64,000 nucleotides of DNA from Corythucha ciliata (Eukaryota > Arthropoda > Insecta > Hemiptera > Tingidae): assembly GCA_038030265.1 (NCBI GenBank), contig CM075938.1:44509189-44573188 (forward strand). Direction: 5' to 3'. Position numbers and translations under genes: made by a program. The first letter of the stretch is position 1, and every line of letters starts with the position of its first letter. Shown here piece after piece: positions 1 to 11,711 of this stretch. The notes beneath the pieces were generated by a model, which saw nothing but the letters and a program-made list of their open reading frames with translations, was not told the DNA's origin and did not search any database.

Positions 1-768
1 AAATAATTCAGCGGCTCCAATTGATAAAACATTTTATGACAATAAAATATCTTAATTTTTCGCGTGAAAAAGACCAATTTTCCTTCGTTGGCAAAAAAAC
101 GATAATCAACACAATTTATTCTTAATAGGTCTGTCCTCATTTTCCTCCAATCTTCTTTTTATAAAAGCTCATTAAACGACATTTTTCTTTTCTCTTGACA
201 AAATGTAATTAAATTCTTTCCCGATGAAGAATTAAATTGCTCTCTTCTTCCGTCACCCTTTTTCAGAACTCGTCTATCGTGGTTTGGCAGTTTTTTTCTG
301 GCCTCCTGAAGAGCCCGAGAAAAAAAGAAAAGTTATAAAAGAAACGCGATGTTTCTTCCCCTTTCTCTCACTTCAACGTTATACGAGTAGAAAAAAAGGG
401 GTGTATCTAAAAAATATTATCTCTTTTTCTCTTTCTCTCCGTATACCCATTTACCTCGAGCTATGGAAATGACTCTCTTCTCTGCCGAAGTTCATTTCAT
501 TACTCATGGTTGTAAATTGGATTTTTAGACAGCCGAGAACAGAGGGTATCCACTTCACGAATAACTAATTAAAATTTTTCCCCATTTTCTTTCCGAATTT
601 AGATGTGATGTATTTTTTGCATCTAGTGTATTTTAGTTTTCTGTAAAATGCTCTGGACGCGACCATACGGCACAGCGGATGGGTTCTAAGCTCTGTACAC
701 ACTGTGTAGCTGGTGTTAAAAGTAGTTAAAAACATAAAAGTGAAGTTTTAGGTTTGTTTGGTTGAATG
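1..768. other. AT-rich non-coding stretch
   Basis: No recognisable gene, repeat or RNA. The longest open frame (62 codons) is low-complexity and lysine/serine-rich, as expected by chance in pyrimidine-rich DNA. Confidence 0.5.
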
Positions 769-771
769 CTA

Positions 772-910
772 GAGGCCTGTTCTAAATTAGCAACAACAGT
801 TGATTTCAACAGTCAATCACCTGATTTCATTCAACTTCGTCGATTTAATCGATGAAAGCATAGGACTTACTGCCGTTAATTACTGTTGTTAAAGTTATAG
901 AACAAGCCCC
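772..910. mobile_element. MITE, PIF/Harbinger-like, CTA duplication
   Basis: A 139-bp element with imperfect terminal inverted repeats: GAGGCCTGTTCTA on the left and, read in reverse complement, GGGGCTTGTTCTA on the right. CTA flanks both sides (769-771 and 911-913) as a likely 3-bp target duplication. A second inverted pair lies just inside (AACAACAGT against ACTGTTGTT). The 3-bp duplication and G-rich ends fit PIF/Harbinger MITEs. There is no coding capacity. Confidence 0.65.
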
Positions 911-1087
911 CTAGATCAAGAAATTGAATTATTTCTTTTTTATTATCCCCATTTTGAAGCTAATTAATTAAAATGTGGCTATTAATGTGCGTGGGGGACA
1001 GGAGATTTTTTAAAAGAGTCAATCAGTAAGTAAGGAGAATTGTTCGCTATGTTACATGATCGCCAATATTCGAAACCGATCAGGCAA

Positions 1088-1470
1088 ATAAAGAAGAAGA
1101 AGAAGAAGAAGTAAAAAAGTGCGTCGTGTGCCTCCCGCACAATATTGGGCAAAGAATGGGGGCCCAGATTGGCAAGGACGACTCTTGAGTCTTTGGCTAC
1201 AATGCTGGGTACAGGGGCACCTTCCCAGCCCGGTTTCGGTCCATGGCGCAAGCCAGCATCCTCGGCTATGAAAGACCCACCTCCTCGTGGTGCCTCTCGG
1301 GCGCGACTGGCTGGCCACCAGTCGCGGCTAATGGGTCGAGCTGATGATGGGACCGACTCTGCTGGGGAGTCCGGGCCAAAGATGGGATACAGGCCAGGTA
1401 AGGGCCGGCAACGGCCTAGGTACTGGCCACATCAGCCACAGCAGGGTACATAGGGCTGTGTTTGCTGTCA
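1088..1470. other. GC-rich island with (AAG)n border
   Basis: The stretch 1130-1470 is much richer in GC than its surroundings and begins at an AAG microsatellite (about 1091-1111). Open frames run on both strands (102 codons plus, 89 and 88 codons minus), but none resembles a family I know. Read on the minus strand the island ends in (TTC)n, as the 3' end of a retroelement often does. A degraded retroelement tail is possible; this is inference. The segment around 1400-1440 loosely resembles the tail of the RTE-like remnant near 52300. Confidence 0.35.
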
Positions 1471-1879
1471 TGATAGGCAAAGCCTGTGCCATCTGATGGT
1501 CACAAGTTTCAGGGTCTGGACTTCTAAACCCTCAACTTGATCATTCGTTAAAAGAGTCTTCATTGTTCAGTAATTAAGAATATTGAACTTGACTCAATAA
1601 ACTCCTCATGCAAAGAAACTGAGGTTCCAGTTCGTCAAGTCGAATTTTATTATGTTCTGCGGAATGAGCACGAGCAGCTCGAACTCGTGACTCGAGGACT
1701 GAATCTCTCCATGCCCTCGAACATTCATTTGATAAATGGTAGGAATGCTGTGGCTCAAAGAAATCTTCAACATTCTCAGCCTGAGGATGCGGCCGGTTCT
1801 TCATCCGCTGAGTAATGCGAGGCAGCGAGGCTCCTTGGTTTCAATAGAATGTGAGTTCAACAATACCTTGTTTCTTCAA
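1471..1879. other. Non-coding, nothing recognised
   Basis: A 76-codon minus-strand frame (1574-1804) has a mixed, non-repetitive composition but no motif I recognise and no supporting splice context. I do not call it a gene. Confidence 0.4.
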
Positions 1880-2034
1880 ACATTGGCCCCGTTGTAAAAC
1901 TCAAAAAAATGGTCAGAACTTAGTAAGGTTTGATTTTAGTAAGAATATAAGATTATTAACGCATGTAAAATAAGAGGGACAGGGAAGGATTCATCGTAAT
2001 GAATAATGTTATAGTTTTACAACGGGCCCAATGT
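1880..2034. mobile_element. 155-bp MITE with 22-bp TIRs
   Basis: The left end ACATTGGCCCCGTTGTAAAA (1880-1899, continuing CT) is repeated in reverse complement at 2013-2034 with one mismatch (GGCCCC against GGGCCC). The interior is AT-rich without an ORF. A target duplication is not clear because the inverted repeat continues weakly into the flanks. The GGCCC-type terminus resembles the Harbinger-like MITEs elsewhere in the window. Confidence 0.7.
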
Positions 2035-2562
2035 TTTAAACTTTCGATTTTAGTTTCTTTTGACGGATTCATGAAAAATAATGCTTCCCCGGCTCTTTTT
2101 CCTGTTTGTCACATTTAATTCAAGGCTTCGGCATGTACGCTCGTTGTAGCACGTTATTGTAGCGCCGCTCGAAAATTCTTCCAGTGGACGACCGGTCTAA
2201 GGGAAATGGCTACAAATAAAGAACGCTTGTTGCGACGATGACACTCTACACTCCTCCATGATCAGGATTTGTGCTCGATGTCGATATTATCCTAGCTCCG
2301 ATGTAAAAGTTCTTAAAAATATTCAAGTCCGTCCATGTTACCGTATGTACATTATTCCGACAGAAATTGTTTATTTTCAAACCCCAAAAGTTACTCCCAT
2401 TTTTTACGCCCAGTCCTTCTTTGTTCACAGGGCTGATGTAGACGCGGTATTTCTAAGCTGGGTTTCCGTGGTAGGGAGAAAGGAGAGACTTTTCCAAAAT
2501 TTCTCCGTTTTTTCATAGAAACATACGTTTCTATGTTTACATATGTTTCTAAGTTTACTTTA

Positions 2563-2848
2563 GGCCCCTTTCACACGAGTAAGTTTTTAGTTCAAAAATA
2601 TGTTCAAACTGATCACAAACAGACGATTTGAGGCAGGGAACATAACATCTGACAATTGTTTGTATTAAAATGGCTACTTTGATCAAAAAGACCCGTATTT
2701 ATGAACGTTACTTGAAGCTTCCTTTTGATTCAAGGAACCGTTAAGAACGGTTTTGATGCCAATGATTACATCTGTTTTATGAATTTCAAGGGATCCTTAA
2801 TATCAAGGAACGTTCATAAATAAGGGCATTACTCGTATAAAAGGCGCA
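2563..2848. mobile_element. MITE with TTA duplication, outer of a nested pair
   Basis: The left terminus GGCCCCTTTCACACGAGTAA (2563-2582) is matched by the reverse complement of the right end, TGCGCCTTTTATACGAGTAA. TTA flanks both sides (2560-2562 and 2849-2851). A second, inner inverted repeat (2691-2826) carries GTATTTATGAACGTT on the left and AACGTTCATAAATAAG on the right, so this is either two nested elements or one element with sub-terminal repeats. A non-autonomous PIF/Harbinger-like element is the best fit. Confidence 0.65.
2691..2826. repeat. Inner inverted repeat inside the 2563-2848 MITE
   Basis: The arms read TATTTATGAACGTTACTTGA and, in reverse complement from the right, TATTTATGAACGTTCCTTGA. 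The middle contains shorter self-complementary stretches (TTCAAGGAACCGTTAAGAAC and AAGGGATCCTTAATATCAAG). No clean duplication of flanking bases is seen. Confidence 0.6.
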
Positions 2849-4699
2849 TTATGTATATCGTTGGTTTTCCTACGGAACTCAATTGGGTCTGAAGCTTGAC
2901 TCGACTGACATGGGCCGTGGGCCCCTCCACAACGATGAACGCGTTGGACAATGACAATAGAGGGGGGGGGGGCTCCAGTTTAGGGTGCTGATTGGCCACT
3001 TGAAAAAAGGTCCCAAAACTTACAATTTATTCGAAATTACAACTCGAAACTGACAATCGCGCGGGCATCCAGCCAGAAAAATACAAATTTAGTTGGTAAA
3101 CGTCAGCCTAACACGCTTTTGTTACTGGCTAGCTTGGTTTCTACCGCCACAAAATAGGCCCAGAATATCGCAATTTCGCTTGAATTAAGACCCTAAATAG
3201 GCAATTTCATTGAAATTAAGACCCGAAAATGTCCATTTCACCGATTTTCAGCAAGAAATTCACTGATATTTAGCTCCGAATGATGGAATTTTGCGGTTGT
3301 TTGTCAAACATTACAGGCGATCTCGGGGCCGGCCGGCCGGACCTCGGGGGAAGCGGCCACTTAAAAACAGGTCCCGAAACTGGCAATCTTGCCAAAATTA
3401 AGAACTCTCAAGAATTCTCAATAATTCCTATTTTGTTAAGACAAAACTTGCAATTTCACTGAATTGAGACTCGAAACATGAATCGCGAAATTGAGACGCC
3501 GAAGTCGCATTGCCGCGGCTATTCGGCTAAGAAACTTTCAATTTTCTGGGTATGCGCCTGGCTATAGCTCCGTTATTGGGGCCGGCTGTAGGGGTGGCTG
3601 TTGGATCCAGCGCCACGAAAGACGATAACTTGCATTTCTGTTAATTTTAAGGCCACGAACTTGCAAATATACCTACTTAAATTAACACCAGAAACTTTCA
3701 ATTTCGTGGATATTTAGCCAGGAAACTTGAGCTAGCTCTCAAAAATATTCATCTATAAATGTTTCAATTACACACCGCTATTCGTCAGGTTTCGGGCGCA
3801 GTCGTAGCCGGCTAGCCCAGGGTCGCCGATCTCTAAAAAAAGTCTCTCTTGCTCAAAAAAAAGAAGAAAAAAAAAGCAATTTCGCTGGTATTATAGAAAC
3901 TGAAACTTCCCAATTTTCAAAAATTGTGCCAGGGGGAACATCCAATTTCACGAATTTTTGCCTACAAAATGTCGCAATTTTGTTGGCGGTCGGTCACGGC
4001 CGGCTAGGCTCGGGTCTGTGAACACAAAAAACAATTGCAAACGTGTAATTTCACGGATATTTAGCACCGAAACGAATTGCAATTTTCCTGATACTAGGCG
4101 ACTTTGCTGAAATTAAGACACAAAACTTGCAAATTCACGAGAATTTAGACCCACAGACTCGAAACTGTCAATTTCGCGTATTATATTCAACCAGAAAACT
4201 TGCGTAACGGAGGGGAGTTCGGGCTTATGACACCGTTACATTACAGGGGAGATAGGACATGTATTTATTAGACTCACTAAGCAACCCAATACCACTTGGA
4301 ACTAATTAACTAGTGGTGGGGGGGGGGCACAATGGAACTGAGGGCACAACTACCTGAGAGGCTAGAGACACACTCGAGAGCAACTCGAGCTGGTGACCGA
4401 CTCCATCATTTCGGCAATTCACCTGGAAAAGTCGGGATTGGGTAAGAGGGGAATTTAACTAGGTTGCCTATTGCGACACCTGCCATGCCGTTTTGCCTGA
4501 CTCTTCGCTCCGTATTGTATCGCAACATCGGGACCGGCAAACTTTATCCCATTGCGTAGCGCACGTTGCACTTGTAATTTCGCTCAAATTAGACCCAAAC
4601 TTGCATACTCATTCAATTTAAATTCCAAATATATTCAAGTTCTAATTCAAAGTTAATGGCGCAGTCGGTACCGGTTTGCCCCGGGTCCACGCTAACTAC

Positions 4700-4752
4700 C
4701 CCAAATTACGCGGACAGAGGATGGGTTTAGAAGGAGACGAGTATAACGAAAC
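4700..4752 (+). repeat. Dispersed 50-bp repeat, copy 1
   Basis: The stretch beginning CCAAATTACGCGGACAGAGG and running through GGGTTTAGAAGGAGACGAGT recurs nearly identically at 5618-5668 (TACGTGGACAGAGAATGGG, then GAAGAAGACGAGTATATAACG). The two copies are in direct orientation about 0.9 kb apart. Confidence 0.7.
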
Positions 4753-4845
4753 TAGAAATTTCACAGGTGATTAGACCAGAAACTGGCAATGTGCCTTATT
4801 TTTAGCTATATTTGTCAGGCTTTGTGCGCTGCTGCGGCCGGCTAT

Positions 4846-4949
4846 ATACTACGCGAGTAGCCACATGAAATTAAGCGGGTGTCACTCATCGGCCCTGCGG
4901 CCCTCCTACACCCTGCTGCCACCAGGGTAATTTCATGTCACGTAGTATG
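4846..4949. repeat. Short inverted repeat (possible mini-MITE)
   Basis: The left arm ATACTACGCGAGTAGCCACA continues TGAAATTA; the right arm TAATTTCATGTCACGTAGTA is its reverse complement except for an 8-nt insertion. The enclosed 55 bp is GC-rich. It lies inside the variant C array. Confidence 0.55.
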
Positions 4950-5120
4950 GTCCTGGGAAACTCTAAATTTCCCGACCATGAACTTACAATTTGCAGGATA
5001 TTTAATTATTGAGACCCGAAACTGACACATTTTCGCAGACATATTGCTCCGAATGATGTCATTTTGTAGCAATTTCTCTCAGTTTACTTGCGAATCCAGG
5101 TGAAATTGAAAAGTTTTTCC

Positions 5121-6918
5121 TCAATTAAGCCGATTTTTCTCAATTTTAGTCGTGATGTGAGTTTTCGAAAAATGACAATTTTTCTGTGGAAAATCTGTTT
5201 TTAGAAGTTGTTTTTCGCCGGTTTGGCATTTTCAGTGTCGCTGACTGCTTCAGTTGATCCTTTCATGTTCTTCTCCTTTAACCTTTAAGCAACTATAGTC
5301 CCACAGTGTTCCTGAAAAAATTATTCTTCATCCCTTCCATTAATGTATCAAAGCCATTGAAATGAAATTCGTGTACATCTTACTCTCTCAACTACTTATA
5401 GTTGAGTGCCCTCTATGTAAGTCGACGGTTTATACTTGCCCATTTGAAAGCAATGAGAGATGACAAAAATCTCTAATGCGGACGCACTTATAGTCTTTGT
5501 TGTTCTTTGTCTGTTTGTTTGCCTCTTCGTGTTTCCATTTGTGTTTGTTTTCTCTTCCTCAAATTTAAGCAATAATCAAAAACACAATAAAGCTTCGCAG
5601 AGACGGTGGGGTTTCGTCCAAATTACGTGGACAGAGAATGGGTTTAGAAGAAGACGAGTATATAACGAGAAAAAAACAAAAGGCAAGGAGTAGAACTTCT
5701 CGTGTAGATAAAACCAATCTTCTTCTGTTTTCGTTGTGATCGGCAATGCAAAAAAAAAGGAGTGAAATCTCATTAAGCTTCAAGTTTCTCTCTCCCTTAC
5801 GGTTTATCTCCTTTTTCCACCCTCTTCACCGCTCTTACCTTTCACCTCATCCCTCTGATTTATCACGGTGTTGTTTCAAACCTTTTATAATCTGGATGGG
5901 AAACTAGTATGAGGCCCCGATCGGGTTGGGGGTGGGGGAGCTTACCTGTGAATTCAGAGATAACACGGTTAGTGCGTTCGACGATTTTTTTTTCTTCTAA
6001 TTGTACGTTTGTAAGGCAGGGGATAAACAGCGCAGGTGAAAATGACGTCAATTCAATGCTGTGAAGGTTTTCATATTAATCTCAAGTGACCGTTCTAAGA
6101 AATCTTCCAATATCGAAGCTTTAACGGAGGGTGCTATTTTGATTTTTATTAGACAAAATAATCTGCAGCAACCGTGTCAGGCACTCCGTCCCTGCATCAC
6201 TATGTAAAAGTGTGTGTAATCATTTCCCCACTCCAATTTGCAATTGCAAATTCACCGAAAAAAATTTAGAGTGAATAATTATTCTTTGATAAGCAAATGA
6301 CCGAGCCAGGAGTTCGTGTCAGGAATAACTAACATTTGAAAGAACTGACCGCGTCTAGTAAAAAAAAAAGGTCGAGTGAAAAATAATAATGCGGAGTGGA
6401 TTAATTTCGATTAAAGTCGGAATTGAAATTGATTTCTGATTTATAGAACACGTCATTTGAAAGTGAATACTTGAATGGGGTGTGGGTGTTACATATGTAC
6501 ATTTGGCGTGAGTACGTAATTCACGGTAGAGTGTAGTGCTGCCAAGTGCCCAGGACCCCTTTACTGGAACCAATTTCTGCCCGTGGGAGGCAGATGGCTT
6601 TTTGGGGGGAAATTGGATCGTGAAAGGGAGAGAGCAGTATAGAAGTTTAATTACTAGAGCCAAATAAAGTACATGGAAAATGTGGAAATGTAGACCAGTC
6701 CAGTCCACGGTTATTATTCCCTTGAGTCCTGTCAACTAACGTTTCTATGGACAGAAATATAGGGACGACCGGAAATTACTTCGGAGTTTGTTAGACCCCC
6801 TGCAGCCTGCACCCATAAGACGAGAGACAAAAGTATGTTATAGAATGGAGACATCCTATAGTTTAGAGTCCTATAGCTTGGAGTTTTTCGCGAATATTTA
6901 TTCAGTAATAGTTGTAGT
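5121..6918. other. Mostly unique non-coding DNA
   Basis: This holds the second copy of the 50-bp repeat (5618-5668) and poly-A and pyrimidine runs. A 126-codon minus-strand frame (6355-6735) has no recognisable domain and is rich in residues expected of random AT-rich DNA. No gene is supported. Confidence 0.45.
5618..5668 (+). repeat. Dispersed 50-bp repeat, copy 2
   Basis: Direct repeat of 4700-4752, differing at a few positions including one C-to-T change at a CpG (TACGCGG to TACGTGG). Confidence 0.7.
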
Positions 6919-7345
6919 CAGTGCCGGCCTTAGACATTTGGCGCCCCCGGGCGAATCTTTCACCATCGTCCCCGCATGAAGCCACCGTTCAGAAGCCGTG
7001 ATTTGGCGTTTTCTCCATTTTAACCGTGAATTAGCGATTTTTCTACACTTTTGCGCTTCTTCTCAATTTTATCCGTGAATTAGCTATTTGTCTCCTTTTT
7101 AGCCGTGAATAAGCGATTTGGCCAATCCCCAGAGAGAATTTGTAATTTTTATCTATTTCAGACGTGAGTCAGAGACTTTTCTCAATTTTTTGCCGTAAAT
7201 TAGCGTTTTTTCCTAATAAGGCACAGAGTTTCCTCCGTAAACTGTGATTAGGCACTTTCTCAGTTATCTGTGAATTAGCAAATTTTCTCAAATTAACCCC
7301 CAATCAGCCATTTTCCTCATTTTAGCCGCTTATTTTAAATTTTAC
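6919..7345 (+). repeat. Variant B 29-bp array behind a hAT-like left end
   Basis: The segment begins CAGTGCCGGCCTTAGACATT, then GGCGCCCCCGGGC, a type of G/C-rich terminus often seen at hAT-like ends. From about 6985 it contains units of roughly 29 bp built from CTCAATTTTAGCCGTGAATT followed by AGCGATTTT. A matching right terminus was not found, so the element boundary on that side is unknown. Confidence 0.6.
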
Positions 7346-7655
7346 TAAATTTTTTAGTAGTTTAGTTTTTTGCATTAAAGAGTAGCGTGCGTGCCACCCC
7401 GAGACCCCTACCAGAACTGCACTCGAAAAACTGGAAAAATGAGTTTTTATGTTCATGGAAGTAGGTACGTGAAAACACATTTTCGTTTGCGGTTTGTCAC
7501 TGATTTGGTTCCTTTCGACGATTTTCAGTGCATCCGACCCAGGTTGGAATGGGACGTTTCAGGTGATCGGCAAAGAGTGTAGCTGACTATTCCATTTAGT
7601 TCACAAAAGCGCTACTTTGAAGGCTCACATTGAGAGAAATCGCGCCTTCCGGAGG
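7346..7655. other. Spacer between two variant B arrays
   Basis: About 300 bp without obvious 29-bp units. A 63-codon frame here has no recognisable similarity. It separates a forward array from an inverted array of the same family. Confidence 0.4.
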
Positions 7656-9240
7656 TAAATTTGCGGCTAAAATAAGATAAGGCAAAGATGAGCAGATAAA
7701 GATGAGAGAGCGCAATAATAGGTTGCTATTGGGGCAAGTATAAGCAAGTTTGGAAAAAGTGCTAATATTCGTGGCTAAACGTGTGAAAAAGCGTTTATTC
7801 GCGGTATCTCAGTGAAAATTCCAGACCAAAATTTGGGGAAAAAACGCTGATTCGTGGTGTATAGAAAAAAACGCTAAATTGCTGTTCTTTGGTAAAATTG
7901 ATAAGTGCTTTTTTCAAGCGCAAAAAGGCAAAGAAGGCAACAAAAAACCTTTAAAAAAAGGCAAGAAAACCGCTAATTTAACCCTATAAAGGTGAGGAAA
8001 AAATCGTGGCTAAAATTAAAGAAAGAAAGAGAGAAAGAAAGAAAGAAAGAAAGAATGAAAGAAAGAAAGAAAGAATGAAAGAAAAAAAACACTAATTCGG
8101 GGAAACAATATAGAAAAATGGCAAATTCGCAACTGAAATTGCAAAAAATCGCCCATTGCGGATACAAAAGAGATGAGCCGCTAATTCAATGCTAATTTGT
8201 GAAAAACGCTATTTCATGATCGTTTAGAAGAATGGCCTATTAGCAGCTAAAATTGGGACAAATGCTAATCCACGGTAAAAATTGAGAAAATCGCTAATTG
8301 AATAACTGCTAAAGAAAAATCTCTAACTCGCTGTTGAAATTGACAAAAAGCGCTAATTAGCGGCTATAATTGGTACTATCCTAATTCACGGACAAAACAC
8401 ATCTTGGACATTGGACTCGGACATTGTCTGTCTTCCCTCGTTGAGGTGGTTCAAAAACGAATCGGTTTCGGCTGCTATCGCTATCTTAAGCGTAAGAAAC
8501 TAGCACTGAAACAGCTACAGCTTCTTGCGTTCATTACCTACTAACCCTCGTAGTTTAAGCGATCTGAAAAGAATTGCTTGCTCATAGATGAAATTCGGGG
8601 AAAACGCTAATTCATTGGTGAAGTTGAGGAAAACCGCTAATTGGCGGATAAAGTATAGAAAAAACGTTAGTTCGCGGATACAAATTTTAAAAACTGGCTA
8701 ATTCACGGCTAGAATTGACAAAAACGCTAATACACAGCTAAAATTTAGTAAAATGCTGATCTGTGGTTAAAACTTAGGAAGACACAAATCCGTGACTTCT
8801 GAAGGCAATGTTTCGGCCCTCAAAGCCTAAAACTGAGAAAGAGCGCTAATCCATGTAGCTAAAAGTGAAAAAAAAGATAATGCGGGACAAAGCAAGTTCA
8901 TACACCGCTAATTTGTAGCTAATTCTGGGAAAAATCACTAATAAGCGCGGCTGAAATTAGGATAATAGCTGCGTATTGTCGCAAAAAATGAGAACAAGTG
9001 CTAACTCGCTGCATATAAGGTGAAAAATCGCTAATTTGCAGCTGAAATTGAAAATTTCGTAGCAAAGCTTGAGAAAAATCGCTATAATATGGGATAAAAA
9101 CACTATTTCGGTGCTAAAATTAAGGAAAAGGTAACTCGTGGCTCAAATGTAAAAAACAAAAATAATTTTCTGCTGTAATTTAAAATACACCAATCCGTGG
9201 CATCTATAGGCAACTTCGGGGCTAAAACTTGGAAGGTTTG
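7656..9240 (-). repeat. Variant B 29-bp array, reverse orientation
   Basis: About 1.6 kb of units with a consensus near CGCTAATTCGCGGCTAAAAT followed by TGAGAAAAA, the reverse complement of the 6985 array. Units differ by insertions, deletions and frequent substitutions. A landmark unit around 8792-8815 contains TTCTGAAGGCAA, the complement of the TTGCCTTCAGAA landmark seen in other arrays. A GAAA microsatellite interrupts the array at 8017-8090. Confidence 0.8.
8017..8090. repeat. (GAAA)n microsatellite
   Basis: About 17 GAAA units with occasional GAATGAAA and GAGA variants, embedded in the 29-bp array. Confidence 0.9.
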
Positions 9241-9518
9241 AACGGGAGTCGAAATTGAATAGGTAATTTAAAAAAAATACAAGAACAAACCAGTCACACA
9301 TTATTTTCGTCGAGTCACTTGATAAGTTGATAGGTAAAAGTGCAATTCCTATGCTGCGACTGTTGCGACTGATAAGTGGTTCGTTGTATGCAAAACCCCA
9401 TTCGTATGAAGCGTCTCGAGCTGATGGGAGGGACCCTGAGAAAGCGGCGCAATCTGCGTGGTTTGGACTGCTGACATGAGCAGTTCAGTCGCAGCAGTCG
9501 TCGCGGCTTGAAAGAGGT

Positions 9519-9519
<1 letters not shown>

Positions 9520-9559
<40 letters not shown>
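9520..9559. repeat. Poly-T tract, 40 nt
   Basis: An uninterrupted run of 40 T. It could be the poly-A tail of a minus-strand retrocopy, but no recognisable body precedes it and no target duplication was found. Confidence 0.9.
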
Positions 9560-9799
9560 CAGTTTACTAGTTTTTCGGTAGGGCTGATGGTCCGTTTCAC
9601 TTCATAACATGAAGCGGCAAACGAAACACTTCCAATTAAGGACAAAACGTAATTGAACTGGTTTATGTTTAACCCGAAGAAAATTCCGAACATAGAGTCA
9701 CCTGTCGAAAAATGTCTGTGAAAGAAAATTGCTTGGATCTCTTCTTTGCTTTTGATGACGCGTAACGGATTGGATTTATGTTTTTGACGCTGGACCAGT

Positions 9800-9821
9800 A
9801 GAATAGAATAGAATAGAATAG
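9800..9821. repeat. (GAATA)n microsatellite
   Basis: Four to five tandem AGAAT pentanucleotides. Confidence 0.85.
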
Positions 9822-9859
9822 ATGGTTTATTTGTTTTGAGGCCAGTAATTATTCTTCTT

Positions 9860-11672
9860 CCTCTTCCTCAAGTAGAGAATACGCCGTCAAAAAACAATCC
9901 ATCACCCTTGAGGTTCGTATCGCAGCGGCTGTAGCCGTGCGTTAGAAATTCAACCAAGCGACTTGGACCGGACGATTCTGATCGTGATCGCGCGGCTAGA
10001 GTCGCATGGCCGCAGTCGTTATAATCACAGCTATTTTGCTTATTAGTTCTCTAAGCGCCCTCTGTATAATCAAATCTGTCAAATCGTCTGCAGCTAACGC
10101 TCGTTCATGATTTCAAATCATCTGCATGGGCAAAGATTGAGCGCTGTTGACTTCAGCAATTGCTTTAGACCACTCGTGTAGGGGGTGTCAACCATCTGAA
10201 AAGCAAAACATCTCTTCTGACTTATCAATCGACGAGATCTGCTGATAGAGCTATATGTAGTACATATTTTATTACAACGTGTAGTAACTATCATTCAGAT
10301 GATGCTGTATCTTTAAATGTAAAATTAAGATTCTGCTACCCCCTCTTCACAACTAGTAATGGGGTTCCTTATAAATGGGACACTTATTATTCAGTATAAA
10401 TGACGAACTGCGATGAGCTAAACTACGTAGTATATTTTGTTTTGTTAGAATGTTGAACAGTTGGGTGTAGCCGCATAGAAACGGAGACATTGGAACAACA
10501 CTATAGTACGATATAACAGAGTTTACGGTGAATGGCGATGATAAGTTAAGTGATCATGAATCCCTCAAGCATATATTTCTTTAAAAGTACCCTGTTTACT
10601 TTGATCGGTAACGCCTCGCACGTAGGAATGACATTTTGTGAAATATCTCTAGAATCTGATTGGTGGAAAGGGAAACACGCTGCTCTCGCAATAACTGATA
10701 AACCGAACGTATGATATATATTTTGAATGGTCGAGCTTGGTGGTTTTGGGAAGTTCTGCTACTAGGCGATTCATGCTTCCCCCCACTGTGTAAATTGAAC
10801 CACCCGGAGCAAAACAAACTTGAAATATTTCGGTTTATTTGCGAGTCAGTCTATATATTATGTAGAGTAGGGCCGGGAGGCCCTTGCGACGTTGCATTGG
10901 AGAATTGATTGCGGGAGTTAAAAGACCCCTTTTAAGCTCCAGTATACAGTTCCCCCTTTCGATAATCACGTGCTGTTTGGTAGGAAATGAATGGATTAGG
11001 TCGTGCTCCTTTTCTCGCACGAATGTTGGATTTTAGAGGAAGTCGAGCGCACTGGGGGTAGCTCTATAGTAAACCATCCCCTCAGAAGATTCTCTTGAAA
11101 CCTTCCTCAAGCGGGTTCTCGCAGTGGTTGGTTTTTGAGAGAAGGTGTGGGGTTAACAGGATGGGATTCGGGTTTGGTGGGAGATCACTCCGAATTCGTG
11201 CATTAGGGAATTGTTAAACCTGACTTTAACGTTTCCCTTTGTTTAAAAAAATTTACCAACTTCGTCTATGTGGGGTGTTCCTCGACAAGGATCTCCAAAA
11301 GGTTTACACTAGAGCTAAACCCTATGTCCAAAAAATTATATTGCTCTAAAGTTCGCCAGTTTTTTTTTCCGACCTGAGTGTTTTTTCTTTCCCAACGTTA
11401 AGAAGAACCTGTGCAATGCTATATTATACTTAGTTGGTGAGGCAGAAATTGTATATTGACAGGTCCTCGTGTACGTGAAAAGGGTTATATTGCCTTAATC
11501 CAAGAGGAGGACTTGGTTTGAGGTTCTTTAACAGGAGGCGCTGGAAAGTAGGGAATTCTTTTTGTGGAAAAAGAAAAGAGAAGGGTGTATCTTAAGGAGC
11601 TCTTTTAAATGAGCCGGCGCTTTTAAAAGAATATCGATTTTGCTATACCATTTTTCTCAAGAATTGAAACTT

Positions 11673-11676
<4 letters not shown>
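9860..11676. other. Unique AT-rich DNA, nothing recognised
   Basis: Short open frames only (73 codons or fewer). No tandem array, TIR pair or protein motif seen. Likely intron or intergenic. Confidence 0.45.

Positions 11677-11710
<34 letters not shown>
11677..11710. repeat. Poly-A tract, 34 nt
   Basis: A run of 34 A followed by GCGCGTGCTT. No retroelement body was recognised upstream. Confidence 0.9.

Positions 11711-11711
<1 letters not shown>

Larger units (their letters stand above)
2950..5120. repeat. Degenerate tandem array, variant C, unit about 31 bp
   Basis: About 2.1 kb of diverged tandem units. Each has a core such as AATTTCGCTG or AATTTCGCGGATATTTAG, followed by a box like ACCCGAAACTTGC. 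The unit recurs every 30-33 bp, but individual units differ strongly and are broken by non-repeat blocks (for example a block with GGCCGGC around 3330 and GCCGGCTA near 3810, 3990 and 4840). No ORF is supported. G-runs lie near 2963 and 4316. Confidence 0.75.

Noticed and set aside
6355..6735. 126-codon minus-strand frame as a gene
   Set aside because: No recognisable motif and no splice support.
9520..9559. Poly-T as the tail of a minus-strand retrocopy
   Set aside because: No recognisable retrocopy body or target duplication next to it.
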